64,000 nt of DNA from an uncultured Bacteroidia bacterium (GCA_902786745.1 CADADR010000003.1:186001-250000), one strand, 5' to 3'. Shown: positions 8,761 to 16,208, counted from the first letter of the stretch. The notes: generated from the sequence alone by a model not told the origin. Program-made: numbers and translations.

Positions 8761-8841
8761 CCTATGGCCCATTGCCTATGGCCTATGGCTTGCCTTTACG
8801 TAGAGGCAGCCATAGGCCATTAGCCATGGGCTATAGGCTAA
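8761..8841. repeat. CCATAGGC palindromic repeat array, copy 1
   Basis: Dense array of GCCTATGGC / GCCATAGGC / GCCATTAGCC units around a centre reading GGCTTGCCTTTACG then GGCAGCCATAGGCC. The same centre is at 9587-9667 and, inverted, at 57028-57104. It is highly self-complementary. The stop codon (TAG) of the DUF4956 gene falls at its edge. Confidence 0.8.
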
Positions 8842-9566
8842 CTATCAAAATCTTTCAGTTTGGTCACCGTATCGATCGTATTCACCTCGCCGTCGATGGG
8901 CTTGTAGTACACCTTCACAAACGCCACGTCGCGCAGGTAGTCGATATGCCCCACCTCCACCTTCGAGATGTCGAGGCCCGTGCGTTCCACGAGGTCGGCT
9001 TTCAGCTCCTCTTCCCTGCCGCGCTTGGTGTTCTCGATGCGGTCGTATAGGATGATCTTCGTTGCAGTGTGTTTCAGCAGCTTCGTGCCGTCAAGCAGCC
9101 ACACAATCAGTATGGTCAGCAGGTTGACCAAGACGAGCTCCGCATAACTCGTTGAGAGCGCCATGCCGTTGACGATGCTCAGACCCATCACCACGAAGAG
9201 ATAGGTCATCTCACGTATCTTGATGGTCTCCGTTCGGTAACGTATCATGCCGAAGATGGCGAAGAGGCCCAAGGCGTAGGCGATGTTCATCTTCATGTTC
9301 TCCATCAGCGAGATGATGAGGAAGATGACCACGGCAAACATGAGGAAGGTGAAGTAATAGTCCTTGCGGTTGGCCTTCTTGTAGTAGAAGCAATGGATGA
9401 TAACCCAGCAGACGAGGAAGTTGAACACAAAGCGGATCAGCGTCGTCCACAGGCTATGGGCGTCGAAAAGCGGCACACCGAGGAAGTCCATCGCCGAGAC
9501 GTCGCCACCAAACTCGCGCGCGATGTCAGGATCAAAGTCCTGCATGTTGATTTGTAATAGGTTCAT
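8838..9566 (-). CDS. DUF4956 family membrane protein
   Basis: 242-residue integral membrane protein of the DUF4956 family. Hydrophobic segments lie at about 38-60 (LIRFVFNFLVCWVIIHCFYY), 68-90, 94-110 and 120-160. A soluble C-terminal domain follows (from about 165), ending in strands such as KVEVGHIDYLRDVAFVKVYY. Members of this family are repeatedly encoded next to VTC-domain proteins, as here, where the VTC gene lies directly upstream. The combination suggests a membrane partner for a cytoplasmic polymerase. The stop codon is in a palindromic repeat. The role is inferred from gene pairing only. Confidence 0.9.
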   Translation of the reverse strand: MNLLQINMQDFDPDIAREFGGDVSAMDFLGVPLFDAHSLWTTLIRFVFNFLVCWVIIHCFYYKKANRKDYYFTFLMFAVVIFLIISLMENMKMNIAYALGLFAIFGMIRYRTETIKIREMTYLFVVMGLSIVNGMALSTSYAELVLVNLLTILIVWLLDGTKLLKHTATKIILYDRIENTKRGREEELKADLVERTGLDISKVEVGHIDYLRDVAFVKVYYKPIDGEVNTIDTVTKLKDFDS

Positions 9567-9586
9567 ATTTGTTGTTTGTTTTTGTT

Positions 9587-9667
9587 TGGCTTATGGCCAA
9601 TAGCCTATGGCCAATGGCTTGCCCTTACGTTGTGGCAGCCATAGGCCATGGGCCATTAGCCATAGTC
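9587..9667. repeat. CCATAGGC palindromic repeat array, copy 2
   Basis: Same structure as 8761-8841: flanking GGCCAATAGCC and GCCTATGG units and the centre GGCTTGCCCTTACG then GGCAGCCATAGGCC. It overlaps the 3' end of the VTC gene and supplies its last dozen codons and its stop. Confidence 0.82.
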
Positions 9668-10416
9668 TTTAATTTCTCAATTCTACGTAACTTTTTCTTA
9701 AACCGGTTCTGTTTCACCTCGGGACGGGTCAAGCAGGTGCCGATGCAGTATTTGCTGACCTTAAAGGGTCTGATCCGCATTTCAAAGAGCACATCCTTCA
9801 GCAACGAATGGGCACGTCCGTCCTGCTTCAACTCCATCACGACGAGGGGCGTCATCGCGGCCTTGTTGCCGCTGCGCAGGTTCTCGAAGCGCAGGTTGCA
9901 GTCGATGGTGAGGCGTTCCGTCTTGTCGTAGTTCACCAAGGTAATCCTATCGAAAGCGGTGACGAGATGCGGGCTCAAAGTGCTTACCTCGTAGGGTTGC
10001 TTCTCAGCCAAAAACGCCGCTGCCTCAGGGTTGTCGATGATGTTGGGGATGGGCTCCACGGCGATGCGCTTCTTCTTGGTCCGGCCCTTGTTGTTCTTAT
10101 GCTTCACCTCGCAGAAGGTCAGGTGGGAGTCGACATAGGTACGCACCCGCACCTTGTCGCGCACCAGATGACGGTCGTGGTGGATGAGGTACATCGTCAG
10201 CTCGGGCGTGTCGTAATACACGGTGCTATAGGGCGAGAAGCGATGGCCTTCCACCTCCTGGGCATAGTAATGGTCGCAAATCGCCGACAAAATGGCCTTG
10301 AGCTGCGCCTCCGTCACGACATATTTGGTGTCGATGCGGTTCATCAGCTTCACGCCGCTCATCTCGTCGAGCGTGATAGGCTTCATGCCTTGCACTATGC
10401 CGAGGATCTCTTCCAC
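9625..10416 (-). CDS. VTC-domain protein (polyphosphate-polymerase type)
   Basis: 263-residue cytoplasmic protein with the VTC fold, the family of the yeast vacuolar polyphosphate polymerase. Visible family features are the MNRIDTKYVV entry motif (residues 26-35), a run of basic strands lining the tunnel (VRDKVRVRTYVD, FCEVKHKN with basic KGRTKKKR after it), and the late strand LVVMELKQDG with its acidic residue. It lies directly upstream of the DUF4956 gene on the same strand, the usual pairing. The last 12 residues or so (from TMANG) are encoded by repeat copy 2 and are probably not part of the fold. Polyphosphate synthesis is the likely role from family knowledge, but bacterial VTC proteins with other products cannot be excluded. 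Confidence 0.85.
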   Translation of the reverse strand: MEEILGIVQGMKPITLDEMSGVKLMNRIDTKYVVTEAQLKAILSAICDHYYAQEVEGHRFSPYSTVYYDTPELTMYLIHHDRHLVRDKVRVRTYVDSHLTFCEVKHKNNKGRTKKKRIAVEPIPNIIDNPEAAAFLAEKQPYEVSTLSPHLVTAFDRITLVNYDKTERLTIDCNLRFENLRSGNKAAMTPLVVMELKQDGRAHSLLKDVLFEMRIRPFKVSKYCIGTCLTRPEVKQNRFKKKLRRIEKLKTMANGPWPMAATT

Positions 10417-10423
10417 GCTGGCC

Positions 10424-10858
10424 TTATTTTGGGACGTACTCGTAGGTCTTCACCGACTCCAGCTTGCCGTTCGGATAATAGTTCTTCTGGCATTTCTTGG
10501 AGCCGTCTTCGTTGTACTCGTACTTCTTGATTCTGGTCACCCTATCGCGGTCGTTATACTCGATCTCACGCAACACCTTGGCTGTGATGTCGCTGTTTTC
10601 AGGATACTCAAACACCACACGCCACTTCTGGCCATAGCTGGCATATTCGATCTCCTCAATCTTACGGCCCAACGCATCGTAGGTCGTCACACGGTCGAGG
10701 AAGGCGCGCTTGTCGCCCGCCGCCGTGTTCCATTCCTTCAGCACCATGCCCTTGCGGTTCTCACGCTTGGCAATAGTGGCATCGGATACTGACTGTGCGA
10801 AGCTGGTAACACTTATGGCAAGAAACGTCAAAGCCAAAACTAACTTTTTCATATTCAT
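10424..10858 (-). CDS. Small secreted protein with MORN/YD-like strand pairs
   Basis: 144-residue exported protein. It has a signal peptide (MNMKKLVLALTFLAISVTSFAQ, cleaved near residue 22). The rest consists of short strand pairs such as TYDALGRKIEEIEY, YNDRDRVTRIKKYEY and YPNGKLESVKTYEY, like toxin-antitoxin MORN-type or YD-like repeats. I chose the ATG at 10858; an earlier in-frame ATG at 10870 overlaps the stop of the lipoprotein gene upstream and would add MCKQ. It lies 7 bases upstream of the VTC gene and is probably in the same operon. Function unknown. Confidence 0.72.
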   Translation of the reverse strand: MNMKKLVLALTFLAISVTSFAQSVSDATIAKRENRKGMVLKEWNTAAGDKRAFLDRVTTYDALGRKIEEIEYASYGQKWRVVFEYPENSDITAKVLREIEYNDRDRVTRIKKYEYNEDGSKKCQKNYYPNGKLESVKTYEYVPK

Positions 10859-10862
10859 TTGT

Positions 10863-11579
10863 TTACACATTAATAATCACTTCAAATTGTTCAGAAAGCT
10901 CATAGACCTGTCCCGCTTCTTCCACTACGATGGATTGGAAGACAAAGTCGGGGATCTCCGTTGCGATGTCGTCGGATGCCGTAAAGACCTCGTATTCGCC
11001 TGGTTGAAGCTTCTGGAAGGCAAAGTAGCCATCGGGTCCCACGCGGGTGTCGTCGAAGGGGATGTCGTCGCCCACTCTGCGGATGTAGACACGGTGCTCG
11101 CAGGCCCAGCCTTCGCCACGCCAGCTGCCGTTATGGTAGTAGGACGCATGCACACGGCCTTTCACCACGGAAGTGCCGTAGGCCTTGCCGTCGTGGATAT
11201 AGAGCGTTGGCACTTGGGCCACCGCGCCGCGTTGCAGCTCGACCGTCTCGCTCACCGCCACCTTCTCGCCCGAAGGCAGCGTGGAATAGGAAAACACGGT
11301 ATAGCTGCCAGGCAGCAGATACTCGAACCTATACAAGCCATCGGCATTGGTCTCCACATCGTTGCCGAAATAGGCCTCATCACCGTAGATGATGAAGACA
11401 TCTGTCTTGGCAGCCACCATGGTATCGGGAGTCAAGGTATAGTCATCGTCGGGATGATGCACAAGCTTCACCATGCCTTGCACCGTTCCCGTGCCGCCTT
11501 CGCCTGGACCTTTGTTGCACGAAGGCATGAGCAAAGCCAGCGCGAGCAAAGCCATCAAAATTCTTGTCATTCTATTCAT
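10863..11579 (-). CDS. Lipoprotein with two carboxypeptidase-regulatory-like beta domains
   Basis: 238-residue lipoprotein. The ATG at 11579 gives a clean signal peptide with lipobox LMPSC (Cys at 21); an open frame continues upstream but without signal character. The mature protein has two prealbumin-like beta modules, each with the tell-tale turn of this fold: TNADGLYRFEYLLPGSYTVF in the first and GPDGYFAFQKLQPGEYEVF in the second. Such modules usually serve in binding or as structural spacers. It is the promoter-proximal gene of the minus-strand run leading to the VTC and DUF4956 genes, with only a few bases to the next gene. Specific function unknown. Confidence 0.8.
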   Translation of the reverse strand: MNRMTRILMALLALALLMPSCNKGPGEGGTGTVQGMVKLVHHPDDDYTLTPDTMVAAKTDVFIIYGDEAYFGNDVETNADGLYRFEYLLPGSYTVFSYSTLPSGEKVAVSETVELQRGAVAQVPTLYIHDGKAYGTSVVKGRVHASYYHNGSWRGEGWACEHRVYIRRVGDDIPFDDTRVGPDGYFAFQKLQPGEYEVFTASDDIATEIPDFVFQSIVVEEAGQVYELSEQFEVIINV

Positions 11580-11678
11580 TTCATTGAAAAATTGAGGAAC
11601 AAAAATATGTATTTCACTTTTTTTACGTGGTTTTTCAACCAATTATCATACCAATTGCCATAAAAACAATGAAAACTG

Positions 11679-12101
11679 TCAAATATTGGCACAGACTTTC
11701 TTCAGCACGTCCACAAAGACCAGCACATCCTTTTCCGGTATGCCCTCAAGCGCCTTATTCATCGTTTCGATGGCCAGCTGCTTGGTGGAGTCCTTGAGTG
11801 CCATGCCTTCTTTGGTCACGACAATGTTGTTCACACGGCGGTCTTCTTTCGACACGGAGCGGGCGACGAGGCCTTTCTTCTCCAGGTTGTCGATAAACTG
11901 GGTGACCGAGTTCTTGTCCTTTTGGATGATGAAAGCGATCTCTTGCTGCGTAAGCGTGCCTTCGTTCCACAGGGTATCCATGACGAGGTATTGCTCCGCC
12001 GTCAGGTTGACATTGTTCTTCTTGAAGACTTCTGCAAGGTACTTCTTAAGCTTGCAATTCAGGATGTTGACATAAACACCTGCTTGTTTTACGAGTATCA
12101 T
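11679..12101 (-). CDS. MarR family transcriptional regulator
   Basis: 140-residue winged-helix regulator. The HTH covers about residues 50-85 (LTQQEIAFIIQKDKNSVTQFIDNL as helix-turn-helix), followed by the wing GLVARSVSKEDRR with the conserved Asp-Arg. Flanking helices form the dimerisation domain. Length is typical for MarR. It has its own promoter at 12141-12148. The neighbours on both sides are separately terminated or differently organised, so its target is not evident; the lipoprotein-VTC operon starting at 11579 is a possible candidate. Confidence 0.9.
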   Translation of the reverse strand: MILVKQAGVYVNILNCKLKKYLAEVFKKNNVNLTAEQYLVMDTLWNEGTLTQQEIAFIIQKDKNSVTQFIDNLEKKGLVARSVSKEDRRVNNIVVTKEGMALKDSTKQLAIETMNKALEGIPEKDVLVFVDVLKKVCANI

Positions 12102-12140
12102 ATTATCCAGTTTATGGGATTATCTTGCTTTATGAAAGTG

Positions 12141-12148
12141 CAAATATA
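12141..12148 (-). promoter_or_regulatory. Promoter -7 box for the MarR gene
   Basis: TATATTTG on the minus strand, about 40 bases before the start codon at 12101. The surrounding sequence holds ATTATCC (12102-12108) and GGATAAT (about 12150), a widely spaced inverted pair that could serve in autoregulation, though this is weak. Confidence 0.5.
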
Positions 12149-12173
12149 GGGATAATATTTGGATGATGCAAAA

Positions 12174-12196
12174 AAAGAGCGGCTATGCCGCTCTTT
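12174..12196 (-). terminator. Terminator downstream of the serine palmitoyltransferase gene
   Basis: Hairpin AAGAGCGG / CCGCTCTT with a short loop, followed on the minus strand by a T run. It lies 20 bases after the stop codon at 12216. Confidence 0.8.
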
Positions 12197-12215
12197 TACT
12201 TGCTATTGGTGACGA

Positions 12216-13475
12216 TTATTCGATCCTCATATTCGGGACCTCGGTGCCGTCATAGTAGCCCTTGTCGAGCTTCTGCCGCACCTCGGCGAAAGCGTTCAAC
12301 GTGTAGTTGACGTCGTCCATGGTGTGGGCTGCCGTCGGGATGATGCGGAAGATGATCATGCCCTTGGGAATGACGGGATAGGTGATGACCGAGCAGAAGA
12401 TCTTGTAGTTCTCGCGCAGGTCCATGGCGATATTGGTGGCCTGAACCACGTCGCCCTGCACGTGCACCGGCGTCACGCATGCCTCGGCGGGACCGATGTC
12501 GAAGCCCAGGTCGCGGAAGCCCTTCTGCAAGGCACGGGTCACCTTCCACAGCTGGGCACGAAGGGCGTCGCCCTCGGCGCTGCGGATGATCTCGAGACGC
12601 TTCTCGCAGCCTTCCACGATGGCCAGCGGCAGGCTCTTGGCATACATCTGCGAACGCATGTTGTAGCGCAAATATTCAATCACGTATTTCGGACCAGCCA
12701 CGAAGCCGCCGATGATGGCCATGGCCTTGGCATAGGCGCCGATGTAGATGTCAATATCGTCCATCACGCCGAAGTGCTCGGAGGTACCGCGGCCGTTGGG
12801 ACCCATCACACCGAAACCGTGGGCGTCGTCGATGAGGATACGGAAGCTGTATTTCTTCTTCAGGGCCACGATGCCGGCGAGGTCGCCCAAGGCGCCCGTC
12901 ATGCCATACACGCCCTCGGTGATGACAAGGATGCCGCCACCCGTCTTGGCCACCACCTCAGTGGCGACCTTCAGCTTCTTCTCGAGGTCGGTCATATCGT
13001 TGTGACGATATTTGTATTTGTTGCCGATGTGCAGACGGATACCATCGAGCAGACAGGCATGGGCTTCGTTGTCGTAGACGATCACATCGTGGGGGCTGGT
13101 CAGCGTGTCGATGGTCGACACAATGCCTTGGTAGCCGAAATTGAAGAGGTAGGCGGCTTCTTTCTTCTCGAAGTCGGCCAGCTCATGCTCGAAATGCTCG
13201 TGCATGCGGGTGTGACCCGTCATCATACGAGCGCCCATGGGGGCGGCGAGGCCGTATTTGGCAGCGGCTTCGGCATCCACGCGACGAATCTCGGGGTGGT
13301 TGGCCAGACCCAGATAGTTGTTCAAGCTCCAGCAGAGCACCTCCCTGCCGTTGAAGGTCATGCGCGGTCCCAGTTCGCCTTCCAGACGAGGGAATGCAAA
13401 ATAACCGTCGGCGCGTTCGCGGTATTGCCCAATCGGGCCACCGGAATCCTTTGATATTCTTTCAAATATATCCAT
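12216..13475 (-). CDS. spt: Alpha-oxoamine synthase, probable serine palmitoyltransferase
   Basis: 419-residue PLP-dependent enzyme of the alpha-oxoamine synthase family, which condenses an amino acid with an acyl-CoA. In Bacteroidota the usual member is serine palmitoyltransferase, the first step of sphingolipid synthesis. Visible residues: His139 in NEAHA (stacks on PLP), the DDAHGFG motif at 216-222, and the PLP lysine Lys250 in the context GAYAKAMAIIGGF. That context fits serine palmitoyltransferase better than glycine C-acetyltransferase, which usually has a glycine-rich GKALGG-type site. The sequence SQMYAKSLP follows. The gene has a -7 box at 13559-13566 and a terminator at 12174-12196. 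A divergent SDR-VOC pair starts 305 bases away. The alternative is 2-amino-3-ketobutyrate CoA ligase (kbl), a common automatic annotation for these proteins. Confidence 0.78.
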   Translation of the reverse strand: MDIFERISKDSGGPIGQYRERADGYFAFPRLEGELGPRMTFNGREVLCWSLNNYLGLANHPEIRRVDAEAAAKYGLAAPMGARMMTGHTRMHEHFEHELADFEKKEAAYLFNFGYQGIVSTIDTLTSPHDVIVYDNEAHACLLDGIRLHIGNKYKYRHNDMTDLEKKLKVATEVVAKTGGGILVITEGVYGMTGALGDLAGIVALKKKYSFRILIDDAHGFGVMGPNGRGTSEHFGVMDDIDIYIGAYAKAMAIIGGFVAGPKYVIEYLRYNMRSQMYAKSLPLAIVEGCEKRLEIIRSAEGDALRAQLWKVTRALQKGFRDLGFDIGPAEACVTPVHVQGDVVQATNIAMDLRENYKIFCSVITYPVIPKGMIIFRIIPTAAHTMDDVNYTLNAFAEVRQKLDKGYYDGTEVPNMRIE

Positions 13476-13481
13476 ATTTAG

Positions 13482-13513
13482 TTTAGAGTTTAGAGTTCAG
13501 AGTTTAGAGTTGG
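13482..13513. repeat. Short tandem TTTAGAG repeat
   Basis: Four imperfect copies of GTTTAGA (one as GTTCAGA) in a row in the gap before the spt start. The same unit recurs at 24330-24374 and about 28965-28979, always between genes. Confidence 0.7.
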
Positions 13514-13514
13514 G

Positions 13515-13536
13515 GCAGACCTACGTGTCTGCCCTT
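13515..13536. repeat. REP-like palindrome GGGCAGAC / GTCTGCCC
   Basis: Perfect 8-bp arms around CTACGT. It lies inside the predicted 5' leader of spt (minus strand) and could fold there as an RNA hairpin. There is no T-run. Confidence 0.55.
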
Positions 13537-13558
13537 TCAACCATCATGATTGATGCCA

Positions 13559-13566
13559 CAAAAATA
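13559..13566 (-). promoter_or_regulatory. Promoter -7 box for spt
   Basis: TATTTTTG on the minus strand, matching TAnnTTTG. It predicts a leader of roughly 75-85 bases that contains the hairpin at 13515-13536 and the TTTAGAG repeats. Confidence 0.5.
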
Positions 13567-13605
13567 GTAAATATATTGATTATCCCAACATGAAGGAATT
13601 ATTTT

Positions 13606-13613
13606 TATCTTTG
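13606..13613 (+). promoter_or_regulatory. Promoter -7 box for the SDR-VOC pair
   Basis: TATCTTTG followed by GCAG, matching TAnnTTTG. Transcription would start near 13620 and give a leader of about 160 bases before the SDR start at 13781. Confidence 0.6.
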
Positions 13614-13619
13614 CAGCCG

Positions 13620-13780
13620 AGAAAAGAGATTCCCTTCGGGAATGGAGTTGAATCAGTAATCATCCAGCGGCGGCAAGAACAAGCCGCCTATTCGCAAGCG
13701 TCACAAACCGCCGCAGGGAAACAGCAACGGGCTCTCCATTCCCCGAAGGGGAAACTAAAGGATTGTAAAACCTATAGGAC
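13620..13780 (+). ncRNA. Structured 5' leader or small RNA upstream of the SDR gene
   Basis: Unusually long and foldable for this genome. It holds: a hairpin with the stable C(UUCG)G tetraloop (GATTCCCTTCGGGAAT, about 13630-13645); a hairpin with arms GGCGGC / GCCGCC at about 13672-13693; a late hairpin TTCCCC / GGGGAA at about 13738-13752; and a long-range 9-bp helix pairing GGAATGGAG near the start with CTCCATTCC near the end, which would close the whole domain. I could not match it to a known riboswitch class by eye. It may be a regulatory leader, a separate small RNA, or an interspersed repeat. This is the main content of the gap 13476-13780. Confidence 0.4.
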
Positions 13781-14572
13781 ATGTTAGACCTAAAGAACAA
13801 AACCGCCCTCGTCACTGGCGGAGGCACGGGCATCGGGCAGAGCATCGCGCTTCATCTGGCGCAGGAAGGCTGTCACCTCGTGCTGACAGGCTTGGGCATT
13901 GACGACCTCAACAAGACCAAGGGCCTCTGCGAGCAGCTGGGCGTGAGCGCCTACGCCATTGAGACGCAGTTGGACGACTACGCCTCCATCGACCGCCTCT
14001 ACGACTACGTGGTCGGGCAAGGCCTGAGCATCGACCTCTTCGTGCTCAATGCCGGTATCTCGCAGCGCGAGAAGGCCTTGGACACCGACTTCAGCGTCGA
14101 CGAGAAAATCCTGAAGATCGACTTCATGAGCGGCGTCTATCTCGTGAAGAAATTCAAAGAGATGATCAAGGCCAAGGAGCACGTGCAGTTCAGCGTGACC
14201 ACTTCCCTATCGGGACTGTTCGGCTTTCCGTTGCGTTCGGCCTATTGCGCCGCCAAACACGCCCTGTTTGGCTTCTACGAGTCGTTGGAGCTGGAATACG
14301 ACAACATCAACGTCACCTTCCTCATCCCCGGCCGCATCAACACGCAAATCAGCAAGAGCGCACTGATGGGCGACGGCACTGCCCACGCCAAGATGGACGC
14401 GGGACAAGCCAACGGCTTGAGTGTCGAGAAATGCGGCCAAATCGCCGTACGTGCCATCAAGCGGCAGAAGCACCGTAAACTCATCGGCCGCACCGAGCTG
14501 CTGATGGCGTACATCCATAAGTATTGCTTACCTTTGTATTATAAACTATCCAGAAAAATATCAGCAACATAA
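13781..14572 (+). CDS. Short-chain dehydrogenase/reductase (DHRS7-like)
   Basis: 263-residue classical SDR, an NAD(P)-dependent oxidoreductase. Visible features: the cofactor motif TGGGTGIG (residues 12-19), LNAG (89-92), and the catalytic set Ser142, Tyr155 and Lys159 (YCAAK). The C-terminus (GDGTAHAKMDAGQANG, then RKLIGRTELLMAYIHKY and a hydrophobic segment) resembles the DHRS7-type SDRs, which act on lipid or steroid ketones. It overlaps the following VOC gene by one base (TAATG), indicating translational coupling. Being divergent from the probable serine palmitoyltransferase gene, it is a reasonable candidate for a keto-lipid reductase, for instance of 3-ketosphinganine, but this rests on position and family only. 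Confidence 0.85.
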   Translation: MLDLKNKTALVTGGGTGIGQSIALHLAQEGCHLVLTGLGIDDLNKTKGLCEQLGVSAYAIETQLDDYASIDRLYDYVVGQGLSIDLFVLNAGISQREKALDTDFSVDEKILKIDFMSGVYLVKKFKEMIKAKEHVQFSVTTSLSGLFGFPLRSAYCAAKHALFGFYESLELEYDNINVTFLIPGRINTQISKSALMGDGTAHAKMDAGQANGLSVEKCGQIAVRAIKRQKHRKLIGRTELLMAYIHKYCLPLYYKLSRKISAT

Positions 14573-15639
14573 TGAAAGAGAAAGTCATCTGCGGCATACA
14601 GCAAGTGGGCATCGGAGTCAACGACTTCGTGGAGGCCTGGAAATGGTATTACGACAACTTCGGCTTCGAGGTCAAGATCGTCGACGACGAAGGCGTGGCG
14701 GAGCGCATGCTGCCCTACACGGGCGGCAAACCCCAGCCGCGTCGTTCGGGCATCGCCGTCAACATCCGCGGCGGCGGCGGCTTCGAGATATGGCAACCCA
14801 AAGGCCGTGAACTCAACTATCTGAAAGAACCTGTGCGTTTGGGCGACTTGGGCATCCTCATCGCCAAGGTGAAGACCCCAGACATCGAAACGGCCTACAA
14901 CACCTTCATCAATAAAGGACTCGACGTCATCAGCCCTGTCACGACCTCGCCGGCGGGACAGAAGGAGTTCTTCATGAAAGACCCCTACGGCAACCTCTTC
15001 CAGCTGGAACAGGACGATTATGTCTTCATCGACGAGAAGAAGACCACGGGCGGCGCCAACGGTGCCGTCATCGGCGTGAGCGACATCGAGCGTTCCCTCC
15101 CCTTCTACACGCAGCTGTTGGAATACGACAAAGTGGTCTTCGACCAAACCGGTGTCTTCGACGACCTGAAATGTCTCCCGGGTGGCGAAGGCACGATGCG
15201 CCGTGTCATCCTCCAACGCAGCAAGCCCATCGAAGGGCCGTTGAGCCGCATCATGGGCACGTCGCACCTCGAGCTCATCCAAAGCGTCGACGGTCATGGC
15301 AAAAAGCTCTATGAAGGCCGTTATTGGGGCGACCCCGGCTTCATCCACCTCTGCTTCGACGTGCGCAACATGAGCGCTGTGCAAGAAGAAGCCGAGCTCA
15401 TGGGCCATCCTTTCGTTTGCGACAGCGGCGTCGATTTCGACATGGGCGATGCCAACGGCCATTTCACCTATGTGGAAGACCCTGATGGCACCCTCATCGA
15501 GTTCGTTGAGACCTTCAAAATCCCGATTGCAAAGAAGTTCGGGCTCTATCTCAACCTGGCCAACAAAGACGACTACAAGCCTTTGGGCATACTGAAGCTG
15601 CTACGCTTCGCCAAAGTCAAGCGCGAGAGCATCAAATAA
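14572..15639 (+). CDS. Two-domain VOC (glyoxalase/dioxygenase fold) protein
   Basis: 355-residue protein with two vicinal-oxygen-chelate domains (about 8-130 and 158-312), a layout shared with 4-hydroxyphenylpyruvate dioxygenase and related enzymes. In the second domain the expected metal ligands are visible: His in TSHLELI, His in GFIHLCFDV and Glu in GTLIEFVE. The first domain lacks an obvious full set (GIQQVGIGV has no His), as is usual when only one half is catalytic. The C-terminal tail is basic and hydrophobic (KPLGILKLLRFAKVKRE) and could touch a membrane. It starts on the stop codon of the SDR gene and is followed by a terminator. The substrate is unknown. I would not call it HPPD, because tyrosine-catabolism neighbours are absent. 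Confidence 0.8.
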   Translation: MKEKVICGIQQVGIGVNDFVEAWKWYYDNFGFEVKIVDDEGVAERMLPYTGGKPQPRRSGIAVNIRGGGGFEIWQPKGRELNYLKEPVRLGDLGILIAKVKTPDIETAYNTFINKGLDVISPVTTSPAGQKEFFMKDPYGNLFQLEQDDYVFIDEKKTTGGANGAVIGVSDIERSLPFYTQLLEYDKVVFDQTGVFDDLKCLPGGEGTMRRVILQRSKPIEGPLSRIMGTSHLELIQSVDGHGKKLYEGRYWGDPGFIHLCFDVRNMSAVQEEAELMGHPFVCDSGVDFDMGDANGHFTYVEDPDGTLIEFVETFKIPIAKKFGLYLNLANKDDYKPLGILKLLRFAKVKRESIK

Positions 15640-15641
15640 CA

Positions 15642-15675
15642 AAAAAAGCCGGCTCAAATGAGTCGGCTTTTTTCT
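15642..15675. terminator. Bidirectional terminator between the VOC and ompH genes
   Basis: Stem AAAAAAGCCGGCTC / GAGTCGGCTTTTTT with the loop AAAT. A and T runs on both sides serve the VOC gene (plus) and the ompH gene (minus), whose stops flank it. Confidence 0.88.
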
Positions 15676-15692
15676 TGATTGGTCAACCGTTA

Positions 15693-16208
15693 TTATTTGA
15701 TACCGAGTTTGGACTTCACATCCTTGGTGGCATCAACGGCATTGTCGCCAACATAAACGGCAGCGCCCGTTGCGAGGTCAAGCATATAGGTGTAACCCTT
15801 CTCCTTACCCACGGCGTTGATGGCGTTCTGAATCTTATCGAGGATAGGCTTCAGAAGCTCGGCGCGCTTGTTTTCGAATTCGTTCTCAGCGTTGGCTTGG
15901 AACTGGGTGATACGGGTCTGCAGGTCGACGATTTCCTTTTCCTTCGACTGCTTCACCAGGTTCGACATAGTGGCTTGGTTGGCCTCGTAGTCTTGCATCT
16001 TGGTCTGATATTCCTTGGCCATGGTCTCGAGTTGGCTCTGCAACTCACCATAGTACTTCTCCAAGCTCTTCTCAGCCTTGGCTTTGTCAGGCATGGCATC
16101 GAGGATTTCAGCCGTGTTGACGTGTGCGATCTTCACTTGAGCATTGGCAATACCACTCATCACAAAGAGGGCCACACCCAAGAACATAACTTTGAATAAT
16201 TTGTTCAT
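15693..16208 (-). CDS. ompH: OmpH/Skp family periplasmic chaperone
   Basis: 171-residue periplasmic chaperone that holds unfolded outer-membrane proteins for the BAM complex. The ATG at 16208 gives a signal peptide MNKLFKVMFLGVALF...ANAQ; a frame open further upstream adds a basic stretch without function. The mature part begins with KIAHVNTAEIL, typical of the family. A long charged coiled coil follows (about 35-115, with EKSLEKYYGELQSQLETMAKE), then the return strands (GYTYMLDLATGAAVYV). It is the distal gene of bamA-ompH-ompH. Confidence 0.93.
   Translation of the reverse strand: MNKLFKVMFLGVALFVMSGIANAQVKIAHVNTAEILDAMPDKAKAEKSLEKYYGELQSQLETMAKEYQTKMQDYEANQATMSNLVKQSKEKEIVDLQTRITQFQANAENEFENKRAELLKPILDKIQNAINAVGKEKGYTYMLDLATGAAVYVGDNAVDATKDVKSKLGIK

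Noticed and set aside
13620..13780. Known riboswitch such as TPP or cobalamin
   Set aside because: The conserved cores of these classes as I know them are not visible; no class is claimed.
13590..13787. Small protein encoded in the leader of the SDR gene
   Set aside because: The frame starts upstream of the predicted transcription start and its translation is only the hairpins read through.
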